From Sipunculus nudus (Eukaryota > Annelida > Sipuncula > Golfingiida > Sipunculidae), in assembly GCA_026874595.1 (NCBI GenBank), contig CM049313.1, forward strand, positions 15,929,508-15,993,507: a stretch of DNA of 64,000 nt, written 5' to 3'. Of this stretch, positions 1 to 11,196 are shown in pieces. The position numbers were made by a program, and so were the translations under genes. The notes under the pieces were generated by a model that did no database searches, was not told the DNA's origin, and saw nothing but the letters and a program-made list of their open reading frames with translations. Numbering within the stretch: the stretch's first letter is position 1; each line of letters starts with the position of its first letter.

Positions 1-429
1 ATTATCAACTGCATCTTTGTCTATCCTTAATTTCCTTCATATGATCCCTAATGATTAGTAATGAATAATATGATTTACTTTTTTATCATTAAAATTGAAC
101 TGAAAAATACCATAGGTGACTGCATGGTGTTATTTGGAATATGTGACATTCTATCCATCGATACAAGATTCTTATATCATCAGTAACTGCAAGTTAATTT
201 CCTGTTATTATAAACTAACAAATTCCTTTTCTATTTTTCTTTAATTTGTTATTAAAAACCAATAAAAATTTATTAATTTATTGTTTATTGTTATGTTGTT
301 GGTTAAAACTACTAGATGAGTTGGGTTGGACACCTGGATCAACTGTGGCTGGCCATTATATAATAAGCTGCCTGGAGCCCCAGTTTATGCCTCGCCTCAA
401 GCATGAATAATTTGCTGAAAGTTCGACAA
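1..429. other. AT-rich stretch, no gene seen
   Basis: Low-GC sequence with short A/T runs. I see no open frame, splice-bounded exon or repeat end. It may hold the eroded 5' part of the repeat that follows, because the 5' motif of related elements is not found here. Confidence 0.4.
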
Positions 430-1881
430 GGTCAACATACAGGTGACTCAAGAGGTCCTACAGAGAGCCAAGGTCTGACATGGTCTCATAAAAACATTAA
501 TAAAAGCTACAATTTTTGGCCAATTTCTTTCAGCTTTTTAAATTATAAAGCTGAAATCTTTATGTGTGCATGATATGAAAGTTATATCAACAGTGCTCAC
601 AGGAAACAAACATGCCATAGTCAAAGTTGGGCAAAATTTAAGGTACTAATTTCATATTTATACTAAAAACTTATAAAATTTGAAAAATTCAGAACTAATT
701 TTGGGTATTCAATTGAATCTTGATTAAATAGTGTTACATCCCTGACAAAAAATCTCTAGCTTCAGCAATCCTCTTGTTAAGGGAGTAAATATATTTCTTG
801 ATTTTTTACAAAGTGCATTATGTTTGGGCCCATAACTTAAAACAATTACGCAATACTGAAATCATTTCTGGCATGTGCATAGAGAATGTATAGAAAAATA
901 TATTATATATGATTAAAGTCAGATCAGTGGTTTTGATATTAGGCAGTCTTGAAGTGTAACAATGGGTTTTTAATGGAAAATGAAGTTTTTCATTAATATC
1001 TCGAAGGAATTAAGTCCTAGTGACCAAATTCTTGGCATGGTAGGGGAATTTGGAGACATCTAACTGTATTCTGAATTTAAGGAACTTAGAGCTGCAGCTG
1101 GGGAGCTGAGCTCTTGCAAACTGCATAACACTAGCTTGATGTAAACAATATGTTACATGGTGCTTGAAAACTTGATTAAAATCTACAGTTTTTGATCAAC
1201 TGGTTTCAAATTTTTGGTGTTAACAGTTGAAATGCTAACAAAAACATGCTGTGAAAATTAAATCCACAGTACTTACAGGAAAAAAACATGCCTTGGTCAA
1301 AGTTGGGCAAAATTTAAGGTACCAATTTTTTATTTTTATTAATATTTTTAAAAATTTAAAAGATTTTCATCTAATTTTGGGTATACAATTTAATTTTGAT
1401 TAATTAAAGTCATATTACTAGAAAAAAGGTCCATAGCTTTAACGTTTTTTGTGTTAAGTGATCAAATATCTTTCCTGATTTTTTACAAAATGCATTATGT
1501 TTGGGCCCATAACTTTTTTAAATTAAATAATACAGACATAATTTCTGGCATGTACATAGGAACTATATAGAGGAATATTTATGGTAAATATGAGGAAAAA
1601 CAGATGAGTGGTTTTGATATTAGGCAGTCCTGAAGTGTTAAAATAGGTTTTTAATAAAAAATTGAGGTTTTTCCTTAATTTCTCAAAGGAATGAAGTCGC
1701 AAAGACCCAGTTTTCAGCTTGGTAGGAGATCTTGGGGACATCTAACATTATGCTGAATTTTGGATTCCTAGGTCTTACGGTTTCAAAACGTGCCACATCT
1801 ACGGACGGACGGACGGACGGACAGACGGACAATGGACCATGACTATAGCTCAGATGACTTATAGTCAGCTGAGCTAAAAAT
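430..1881 (+). mobile_element. Hairpin-ended tandem-unit element, copy 1
   Basis: Two diverged units lie about 677 bp apart. Each carries 'TTGGGCAAAATTTAAGGTA', 'CTAATTTTGGGTAT' and 'GCATTATGTTTGGGCCCATA'. They are followed by a (GGAC)n tract near 1800-1830 and a terminal hairpin before AAAAA. The same units, tract and hairpin recur at 47.7-51.7 kb, and the last 250 bp look nearly identical there. No coding capacity is seen, so it is non-autonomous. The plan of tandem core, tetranucleotide run, 3' hairpin and no visible target duplication resembles Helentron-associated (HINE/pearl-like) elements, but that class is inference. The 5' boundary is uncertain and the copy may be 5'-truncated. Confidence 0.7.
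1846..1876 (+). other. Terminal stem-loop of copy 1 element
   Basis: TAGCTCAG pairs with CTGAGCTA, and TGACT pairs with AGTCA around a TAT loop, with one internal A/G mismatch. AAAAA follows directly. The identical structure is at 51702-51732 and a compensated variant at 63362-63391. Confidence 0.8.
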
Positions 1882-2329
1882 GTGTAAAATAAATTTCAAA
1901 CCTGGACAGACCAGATGAGGGCGGGGTGATGCCACCTGTCAATAACATTGTATAAAGTGTACGATAACTACAACTTGTAAATTGAATTTATTTAACACTA
2001 TAGAATGCATGGAGTTTGCCTGAAAGCCAGAATGTCAACATTTGTTGTTGTCCTTTAACTCCTTACACTAATACATTTACAGTGATTAAAAAGAAAGGTC
2101 TTCTTTGACTGTATTTACTGAAGTTGCCTGGAAGAGTCCAAGCTCTTTTGAATTACAGTCTGGGCCCTACACAAGCTAACACCAGCTCTCACAATAGCAT
2201 AGCTTCTATTCAAAGATGAAGTTTCTGACTTTTCATTTAACCTGTACATGAAAGAATAACTACACTTATGCTTAATGACCTAGGTTTTGTTGTAAGGTTA
2301 ACTTAATATTATGTCAAACTAGAATTTGT
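1882..2329. other. Unassigned spacer, no gene seen
   Basis: Sequence between two repeat elements. I find no long open frame, RNA gene or repeat match. Confidence 0.4.
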
Positions 2330-3435
2330 GTATCCGCCAAAATCAGAGTAGGACGGGAGAAGTGAGGCATCGATTGAGTGGCAAGGGGAAATAGAGTTAG
2401 ATGTGTTACATATTAGTATAGATGTCTTCCACATAAACATGATTGTAGGTGGTGCCACTTGTAATTTGAACAAGAAACTATCCAAGATATATACACATGC
2501 AAAATTTCAGGTGGAAAAGTCAAACCACTGCCTAAATATGAGTGAATTTATCCCACAGCAGACAAACAGATATACAGATGGACGCTGTTCAAAAATGGTG
2601 GCAGGTGGCCATGTATGATAAAGAGCTATGTGAGATCTAAACAGGAAGATACGTCAAACCTGTTCGGAGATATTAGCATGAATGTCTGCAGCCTGAACAT
2701 GCATGAATGCAGGTGCTTCCACCTGTCATAAAATCAAGAAAGCTATCCTGGATGTATACACATGCCAAATTTGAGGTGAATAAGTCAAACCACTGCGGAG
2801 ATATGAGTGATTTATGCCCAAGTCAAATGAATTGATGGACTCTGTGCACAAATGGTTGCAGGTGGCACCACCAGTTTCTTGTATGATAAAGAGCTATGTG
2901 AGATCTATACACATGCTCATTTTCAGGAAGATACATCAAACCAGTCCTGAGATATAAGCATGGATGTTTGCAGTGTGAACATGAATGTAGGTGGCCCCAC
3001 CTATCATAAAATCATGAAAGCTATCCAGGATGTATAAACCTGCAAAATTTGCATGCCGAATTTCAGGTGAATTATAGTCAAACCACTGCAGAGATATGAG
3101 TGATTTTAACCCAAGGCAGACAAACAGATGGACACTGTGCAAACATGGTTGCAGGTGGCACCATTTGTACAAAATTTTTTTCCTGATTGGTCAAATGAGT
3201 CCAAAGATATGTAGGTTTATGTGTCATAACAGACGCACAGATGGAGGCACTGGAGAGGAAAGGTCAATTGTCAATGCAAATTGGATAGGCACCAGTCACC
3301 ATGTGACCTGATAATTGGTGTAAGTTTCAGAAAAATCAGTCAAGTAGTCTCAGAGGAGTTCTCCAGAAACGAACGCCGCGGCGGCAGAACCCGGTCAAAA
3401 ACATAGTATTCGCAAAACTTTGTTTTGGCTGATAC
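2330..3435 (+). mobile_element. Hairpin-ended tandem-unit element A
   Basis: The left end starts GTATCCGCCAAAA. The right end is a hairpin at 3406-3435 whose last arm, GTTTTGGCTGATAC, is nearly the reverse complement of the left end. Inside are three diverged units, marked by 'GTCAAACCACTGC' near 2518, 2785 and 3079, so the period is about 270-290 bp. Each unit also has 'AGGTGGCACCA'-type and 'TATGAGTGATTT'-type stretches. There is no target duplication and no coding capacity. Small open frames here follow the tandem repeat and are not credible genes. Confidence 0.65.
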
Positions 3436-3690
3436 AAATATGATCAACATATAGTGCTACAACAAGTTAAAGTTGTATATAAAAAAATCAGTATCAAAAC
3501 AGATATGGATGTTTCCACATGTAAGTCTACACAAGTACTGGTATTTAACTGCCGGATTACAGATTCAGGTGATGGGTTAGAATTACCTAGGCTCAATTCT
3601 AAGCACTCATTGCAGCATATAACTAAATGGATGGATATTGGGATAGGTGATGGAATTAACTAGATATTTCTTGGCACTGCAGGTGCCATA

Positions 3691-4583
3691 GTATCCCCAG
3701 ACAATAAATCCCCCCCCTTTAAGAATAGGCCCCCAGTCTTCAGCAACAATTAATACCAGACCATACTCATAGAAAAGGTCACTCTAATAGAAAAGGTCAT
3801 GACCCAAATTTCAATATACATCATCCCCTAACCCATGTGTATGTATATGCATAATATGAAAATCTGTCCTTTAGTTTTTGACTTATAATCCTCACAGTAC
3901 TGGTAGTGGCAATGATGGGGAGTTAAACGGCACAAAAACAAGTAAAAGAATAACAGGTGGCACTGGTCAAGTTAATTTTTGGACCAATCAATGCATCTCT
4001 TATTGAGATATTAATAATATTCTGTGATTTTCACCATATATGGCAATATTCAAGGTCAAGGCCACTCTCATAGGAAAGGTCATGACCCCAATTAAATAAA
4101 CATCATCCCATAACCCATATCTATGTACATGCATAATATAAAAGAAATCTGTCCATTAGTTTTTCACTTCTAATGCTCACTGGACTGTCAAGTAGCAATT
4201 TTGGGGGTATTAAACGGCACGAAAACAAGTAAAGAATTATAGGTGGCGCCACCAGTTTCTGGAACATGACAACCCTATCCATGATCTTCCATCAACTTGA
4301 TTTTGGGATCAATCCATGCAAGATTTCTTTAGATATTTAAGAATTTGTGTGATTTTCCCCAAAATTGGACCTATTCAAGGTCAAGGACTCTCCTAGTCAA
4401 GGTCATGACCTCATATTAAATAGGCGTCGTCCTCTCACCCATATCTATACATATACCAAGTTTGATAGAGATCTGTGAAATTTTTTTTTTTTTTTTGTTA
4501 TCGAGCCAACAAGTTTTATATGCGGTGGCAGCGGGGGGGACTGGTATGAAAACATAGTATCCTCTGACTTTGTCTGGGGATAC
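3691..4583 (+). mobile_element. Hairpin-ended tandem-unit element B
   Basis: The left end is GTATCCCCAGACAA. The right end is a hairpin at 4557-4583 with arms GTATCCTCTGAC and GTCTGGGGATAC around TTT, and its second arm is the reverse complement of the left end. 'TAAACGGCAC' recurs at 3923 and 4211 and 'AGGTCATGACC' about every 290-330 bp, so the interior is about three tandem units. It shares 'AGGTGGCNCCACCAGTTTCT' with element A, 255 bp upstream, so the two belong to one superfamily. A T-run lies near 4473-4494. No coding capacity is seen. Confidence 0.65.
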
Positions 4584-5134
4584 AATTACTTAAAGGGTAG
4601 ATCAATAACTTGTCTGTATCCCTAGGTGAGGTAAAAAGGAGGTAGTGTAAAAGGACTGTTGCGTTAGCCAGCTTGCTCAAGTGAAATATCAAAATTGCAT
4701 CTTAGTGTCAAGTTCAAATTTCTGATACACTCTATTTAATCGTAATTTTTTTTTTCAAAATAACATCTGCTTGTGTCAACCCTTGGATATGTTAATTGTT
4801 TTTTTCTATAGGTCCCTTCAACCTAAACAGGGTGTGTTTAATTTTCATGATCTGGCAACAAACTCATTATCTTAGGAGGACCATTATTATATCAACTTTT
4901 GTTGCAAAGGACAAATTGAAATTCAGGTTTTGTGAGAGAATGTACAATGAAAATGATTGATAATTTATTGGTATTTGATTCTAAAATATTTAATAAATAG
5001 TATGATTGTTGCATTACAAAATACAAAATGAGAGGGCTTTGCGGTGAAATGTCATTCCTTTTCATACACTGCTATTTATTCTGATTCAACAGACAATGCC
5101 CCTTACAAGTAAATATCCTAACTATAAGGAAAAA
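4584..5134. other. AT-rich spacer, no gene seen
   Basis: No open frame or repeat boundary recognised between element B and the pogo-like MITE. Confidence 0.4.
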
Positions 5135-5136
5135 TA

Positions 5137-5310
5137 CAGCAGACCCCCAAAATTATGACCAACTTTGGGAATGACCAAATTGCTTTTAATTTGGAGGTGG
5201 TCATGTTTGTGAAATTCAAAGATACCTAAATCATAAATTTCAGACAAAAAAAGTGGGTGTAATTTTGGAGTGGTTGCAATAGATGGGTGGTTGCAAGCAG
5301 GGCTCCACTG
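5137..5310. mobile_element. Pogo/Tigger-like MITE, 174 bp
   Basis: The ends are CAGCAGACCCCC on the left and, reading inward from the right, CAGTGGAGCCCTG. Both are flanked by TA (5135-5136 and 5311-5312), the duplication expected of Tc1/mariner-superfamily elements. The right terminus resembles that of the Tigger-like element at 61370-62595. Short 'ATGACCAA' and 'GGTTGCAA' motifs are sub-terminal. No coding capacity. Confidence 0.6.
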
Positions 5311-5312
5311 TA

Positions 5313-6782
5313 TAATTACTTGGACATTTCAATAGCTAACCTGATACTGAGTCAATAGATATAACAAAGTTGTAAAAAATAGGGAATGATAGTCATGCAG
5401 GAAAATGTAAAGATCTTTTTTTTTAAAACTGCAACAAAACTAATTGTATAAATAGACGTCACTACGATTTGAATGGCATGTATTGTTTGATTAGTCCCAA
5501 ATAAGCTGCCAATGGCAGGTCTCTCTGGTAGTCTGAAATCAATAGTGTCAATATGTCAATTATAGATGTCAACACTGCTGAATATTACAAGCACAGGTAC
5601 AATAGATAACTGTTAAGTTTGCTGGCTTTCACTAGTTGTTTTCGATAAAAGTAATACTTTGTTCTGCGTAGGGTTAGTGTTCTGAAATGATATGAACAGA
5701 ATGGCCCATTAGGATCTGTTTTAGAATCATTCATATAAAATTTGATCATACTACATAACAGCAATTGTGCCATGTGCAGATTTATGACTGTATTCATCCA
5801 TTTTTTATCTTTAATTGCTCCAGCTAATGATTATGTGTGCATTAATTTGACTGATGCAGTGAGTAAAAATATCTATTAAGTACATTTAGAGCATTGCAAA
5901 CCATTTCAAGACAGACTTATCAAAATTAAATCTTGGAAATATAAAATACAGAAGTTTAGTTTCATACATTTGCAATTTTTTAAGGAGCTTTTTGTTGGAT
6001 TCTTAAGAAGTTATCAATGTTTATCACTCTAGAATTGACCCTAAAATATAGCATTTTCTATATATAGTTTTGTGCCTTTAACCAAAATGTAGGATGGAAT
6101 TCCTATACAGTACACAATGCAATGCACTGATAAAAAAGAGAGAAAAAAAATAAAACAATTGATTCCTTATTATGTGTAAACCATGCTCCGACTGGTTCCC
6201 GTGAGCCAGCTTGTCAGTTTAATAATTCGATGATGTATCTGACCTGATGCTACACTATTGATAATGACTGTCAGAATCTATTTGCCACATTCATGACAAA
6301 CACACATAGTACAAACCCTGTCTGAATCTACAGGGAGTATGAAAGAACTTGTGGATCAATGTTGCGTGATGAGTTATTTTGAGTAAAATACAACTGGGAT
6401 ACTCATGCATTCAGTTCAAAACTATATTTTTATGGTGCCTATAGGTTTTGTGTGATTTTTTTCTCTCACTCTTTTGTCTAAGTAGGCAAATGGAATTGAA
6501 TGTTTAATATATTTAACTTCAACTATTACCATATATTTTATAAAGGCTGACTGTTGCAAGAGCATTTCAAATAGATTTACTGAAATATTTAGAGATTAAG
6601 AAATGAATAAATTCTACATAAGTTGTTTAAATGGCCTGCTTTTTGTGTACATGTCAATTCTGAAATGCTTAGTTGGGGATGTTGCTTTTTGAACTATAAC
6701 TGGAAACTGCAATTCACCAAGGTTAATAAAATATATGACTGATTTAATAAAAATATGGATTTTTATTATTAGCCTAACTTAA
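5313..6782. other. AT-rich stretch, no gene seen
   Basis: About 1.5 kb of unique-looking AT-rich DNA. I see no exon, RNA gene or bounded repeat. A short purine-rich run lies near 6133-6155. Confidence 0.4.
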
Positions 6783-7118
6783 GGCCAAAAAATAAAAAGT
6801 TTAGTTCTCAGGCACTGCGTGCATCAATTTTAACAACCAGCTTAAAAAATTTTGATTTTCAATAGAAACTTACCAATTTTGAGCTCCAGCCGCTCTGACA
6901 TTTCTTTTAAGAAGATAAAATAATACAATTTTGATAAGATTTCCTTTGTTATGAAGTGCTTTTACCTGTTTAGCAAAAAATTGTTATTATCATGCATTTC
7001 CCTGATCATATGACATATTTACCAAAACATTCAAAAAATAGGAGATGAAAAATCACCTGCTTGCACATATTTCTGAAAAAAAGTTCCAAAAACCAAACCT
7101 TATTTTTTTTTTTTTGCC
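6783..7118 (+). mobile_element. GGCCAAAAAA-type MITE, copy 1
   Basis: The left end is GGCCAAAAAATAAAAAG followed by 'TTCTCAGGCACTG'. The right end is a T-run closing in GCC. The interior shares 'GATAAGATTTCCTTTGTTA', 'GCTTTTACCTGTTTAGCA' and 'GATCATATGACAT' with the reverse complement of the copy at 25252-25550, and shares its middle part with the split copy at 46618-51802. The target duplication is not clean here. No coding capacity. Confidence 0.7.
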
Positions 7119-7559
7119 TGATGATTAAGAAATAGTCCTGAAATACAGAGTGTTTGCATCAGAGATAAAATTGGTTATTTCTTTTTTTCTCTCTTTTCAT
7201 GAAATGCTTCTGAAAATGTCCTTAATAATATAAATAATTCAAGTACTCAACAAAAAATCTTACTGCATGATGAAATTGGGTTTTCCAGAAGCAAGAAGAA
7301 CCCTTTTGAGGACATTATACAGTGTATCTTACATAATTAATAAGAACTATTAAACACACCTATAATTTGCAGATGGCTGCAACTATTAACTAGTAGAAAC
7401 TATGAGTTTTGCTTCAATCTTAGTACAAGATCTGAGCAGGCAGAAGTCTGTATTATCATTTATGTAACGTAAGAGCTTTGTGTTGTACTCACAAAGATCA
7501 TATAATATTCATTAACTGTTAATTAAGAGGAACTGCTGCACGGATTTATGATCTAATGT
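7119..7559. other. Unique spacer, no gene seen
   Basis: Non-repetitive DNA leading into the candidate promoter block. It contains homeodomain-type AT motifs such as 'TTAATTAAG' near 7519. No open frame. Confidence 0.35.
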
Positions 7560-7912
7560 CCCAAAGAGTGTAACAAAATCACCCGGAGTAGTTTGCATGG
7601 TGCCAGTTATCCTGTGTTCCCTGAGCTAATAAAATCAATTGATGATTGACTTGGGGTGGTGGATTCCGTTCGGGAACATCACAACTCAAATAGAGCAAGG
7701 GAGGGCATCACTCCTGCTGGCTTACTCGGAGACGTAGCAGTATCATCCAATACCGTGGCTCTTTAAATCCAATCCTGACTCTGACAGCAGCAGCTCACGA
7801 TATCCCGGTGAAAGTTCCTCGTTTACCAACCTGACTGCAAAAAGCAGCACAGTTTATTAACAGACAGGAGGAAGTTGTGTTGGAGTTTTCTGATACACTG
7901 GCCCCCACAAGT
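7560..7912 (+). promoter_or_regulatory. Candidate promoter/5' UTR or conserved regulatory block
   Basis: Locally richer in GC than its neighbours and free of recognisable repeats. Motifs visible: 'TGATGATTGAC' (Pbx/Meis-like) near 7640, two CCAAT boxes near 7747 and 7769, a TATA-like 'CTTTAAATCC' near 7761, and 'CTGACAG' (TALE-homeodomain-like) near 7782. It leads to an ATG in good context at 7913. Taken together this suggests a promoter and 5' UTR, but it could equally be a conserved enhancer. No transcription evidence is available. Confidence 0.3.
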
Positions 7913-7970
7913 ATGGGCTCGCTACACGGACTACGTTGGACAAGTCTCCTGTCAGCACTTATTACAACAA
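7913..7970 (+). CDS. Candidate first coding exon with signal peptide
   Basis: The ATG has A at -3 and G at +4. It opens 19 codons reading MGSLHGLRWTSLLSALITT plus one base, then meets a consensus splice donor, GTAAGT, at 7971. The peptide has a basic residue followed by a hydrophobic stretch, as in signal peptides. A phase-1 intron just after a signal peptide is common in animal secreted and receptor genes. If real, this is the first exon of a secreted or membrane protein on the plus strand with a long first intron. I cannot name the protein, and no downstream exon was established. Chance is a real alternative. Confidence 0.35.
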
Positions 7971-9016
<1,046 letters not shown>

Positions 9017-9021
9017 AGGCC

Positions 9022-11113
9022 CAGATTAGAATCTGGCCCAATTTAAAACTGGGCCAGCCCGGATCAAAATTTTATTTCAACTGGCCCAGATCCAAGTTCT
9101 AATCTGGGCCAGACCAGTTTTAATCTGGGTCAGCCCAGATTAAAATTTTGATCTGGACCGGTCCAGATTACAATCCTGTGGTGAAGACTTCAGGATTTAT
9201 ATCTGGTCTGGACTGATTTTAAACTGGGCTGGCCCAGATGAGAATTTTGATCTTGGCTGGTTAATATTACAATCCTGTGGTGGACTGATTTTAAACTGGG
9301 CTGGCCCAGATTAGAATTTTGATCTTGGCTAGTCAAGATTACAGTCCTGTGGTGGACTGATTTTAAACTAGGCCTACCCAGATCAGAAACCCAATCTAAT
9401 CTTAGGCTAGCTTGATTTTTATCATCTTAATTCAGATAATACAGTAAACATTTATTCCAGATACACTATTTTGAAGGCCACATAACATAATGAACAAGAT
9501 CATTTAAAATATTTTAATGAGGAAAAGGCAGGCAAACAAATGTAATGTACTTCTTTGGTTTCATCTTTTCTTCAAGCATGCAAGTTCACATCAACTACAA
9601 CTTAACCACATACCAGTTTAGAATATGTGTCAGTTCAGAGACATCTACTTGACTTTATATCAAAATTTTAAACTTTACTGAGATAATTATCTGTTCTGAA
9701 TATCAAAATAACATGTGTTATATTAAATTTATATGTGCATAATTATATACCAGCTTTACTCATTTATAAATAAACAAAAGTAATTTTTCAGTCTTGATTT
9801 GATATGGGTGAGCAGCTTGACATTGTGCCCTAACATGGGGCTAGGGAGAGGTTTGTGATACCATTACTGTAATTTTCAATAGCAGAAAATCCACAGCAGA
9901 GAAAATGATATGATTGCTGTCATTTGGCAGTCTCAAAAAAAGATGTGAACATATGTGAAAATTGGATTTAGAATTTAATTCAGAGGGTGACAAACATGAT
10001 GGAGGTTTCACTTTCAAGTAAATAACTTTTAAAAAAGCTAATCTAATAACTGATAACTAATCTAAATTGAAGATAGTCAACTGCTGCAATACAAATATTC
10101 TGTACCTTCAATAGTTTAAATGCTTAGTTGATGAATATGTTCCCACTGTTCTATCTAAATACATTATGATCTTGTTAATAATTCACACAAATTAGCCAAT
10201 ATCAACCTAATTTATGTACACTAGATATATATTTTTCTGTTTGCTAAATTTCAGTCACCTAATTTCAATGACTTAAGTTCAGGTATTTTAATAGATGTTT
10301 CAGGGCCTTCTTTCCTTAATATGTAGTATGTTATAAATTCTAGGTCCAATGTTACAATACTGGGGGGGGGGGGGGGGGGGGGGATTACAGAGCAAAAACC
10401 AACTTATGATAAATGATAAATAACTTTAAATAACAAATAAAATTTAGAGAATTTACAGGTGTTGCATGGATCACAAGCTTAACATTGTGTAACACATATA
10501 TAAATAATTATTGATTAAATTTGGTTTTTGTTTGTTGAATTAAAGCACATGTTCTGCAAGCTATATTTGTAGTTTAAGCTGTAAAATACCAGTGTCTAAC
10601 ATGATTATTTTATAATTATTCACATAAGAGGTAAAATTACAAAATAAATATGACAGGAGAGTCCAACTAATTATATTTTCATAAAATATGAAATAAATTC
10701 ATAAAATATTAATTATTATGGACTTACAATGTTTTACAAATTCTTTGAACTGATTAAAGGCCAGCTAGGAAAATATAGTGTACCGGTAATTGAAGCCAGC
10801 CTAGGAGTAGATTAGGATTCTGATCTGGGCTGGTCCAGTTTAAAATCAGTCCAACACAGGATTGTAAACTTGACTGGCCCAGATCAAAATTCTAATCCAG
10901 GCTGGCCCAGTTTAAAATCAGTCCAGACCAGGTTTAAATCATGAAGTCTTCAGCACAGGATTGTAATCTGGACTGGCCCAGATCAAAATTTTAATCTGGT
11001 CTGGCCCAGTTTAAAACTGGTCTGGTCCAGATTAAAATTTTGATCCGGGCCAGTCCAAATCAAAATTTTGATCTGGGCTGGCCCAGTTTTAAATTGGGCC
11101 AGATTCTAATCTG
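9022..11113. mobile_element. Foldback element with long inverted arms
   Basis: The first 39 bases (starting CAGATTAGAATCTGGCCC) are the exact reverse complement of the last 39. The match continues, imperfectly, over about 400 bp on the left (9022-9420) and 330 bp on the right (about 10790-11113), down to 'CTTAGGCTAGCTTGA' against its right-hand counterpart. The arms are made of repeated short palindromes such as CAGATCAAAATTTTGATCTG and GGGCTGGCCCAG. The left arm has units of 72 bp ('GGACTGATTTTAAACT' at 9210, 9282 and 9354). The 1.37-kb centre is AT-rich with no open frame and holds a 22-base G run. Both ends touch (TA)n tracts. I cannot assign a superfamily. Confidence 0.8.
10362..10383 (+). 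repeat. Poly-G tract, 22 bases
   Basis: Uninterrupted G run inside the centre of the foldback element. It could form G-quadruplex structures and is prone to length errors in assembly. Confidence 0.9.

Positions 11114-11115
<2 letters not shown>

Positions 11116-11196
<81 letters not shown>
11116..11196. repeat. (TA)n then (GA)n microsatellite
   Basis: About 55 bp of TA followed by about 26 bp of GA, directly right of the foldback element. Together with 8907-9012 it suggests insertion into, or terminal expansion of, a TA tract. Confidence 0.95.

Noticed and set aside
2403-3311. Several frames of 70-80 codons on both strands
   Set aside because: They recur with the tandem units of element A and break differently in each unit.
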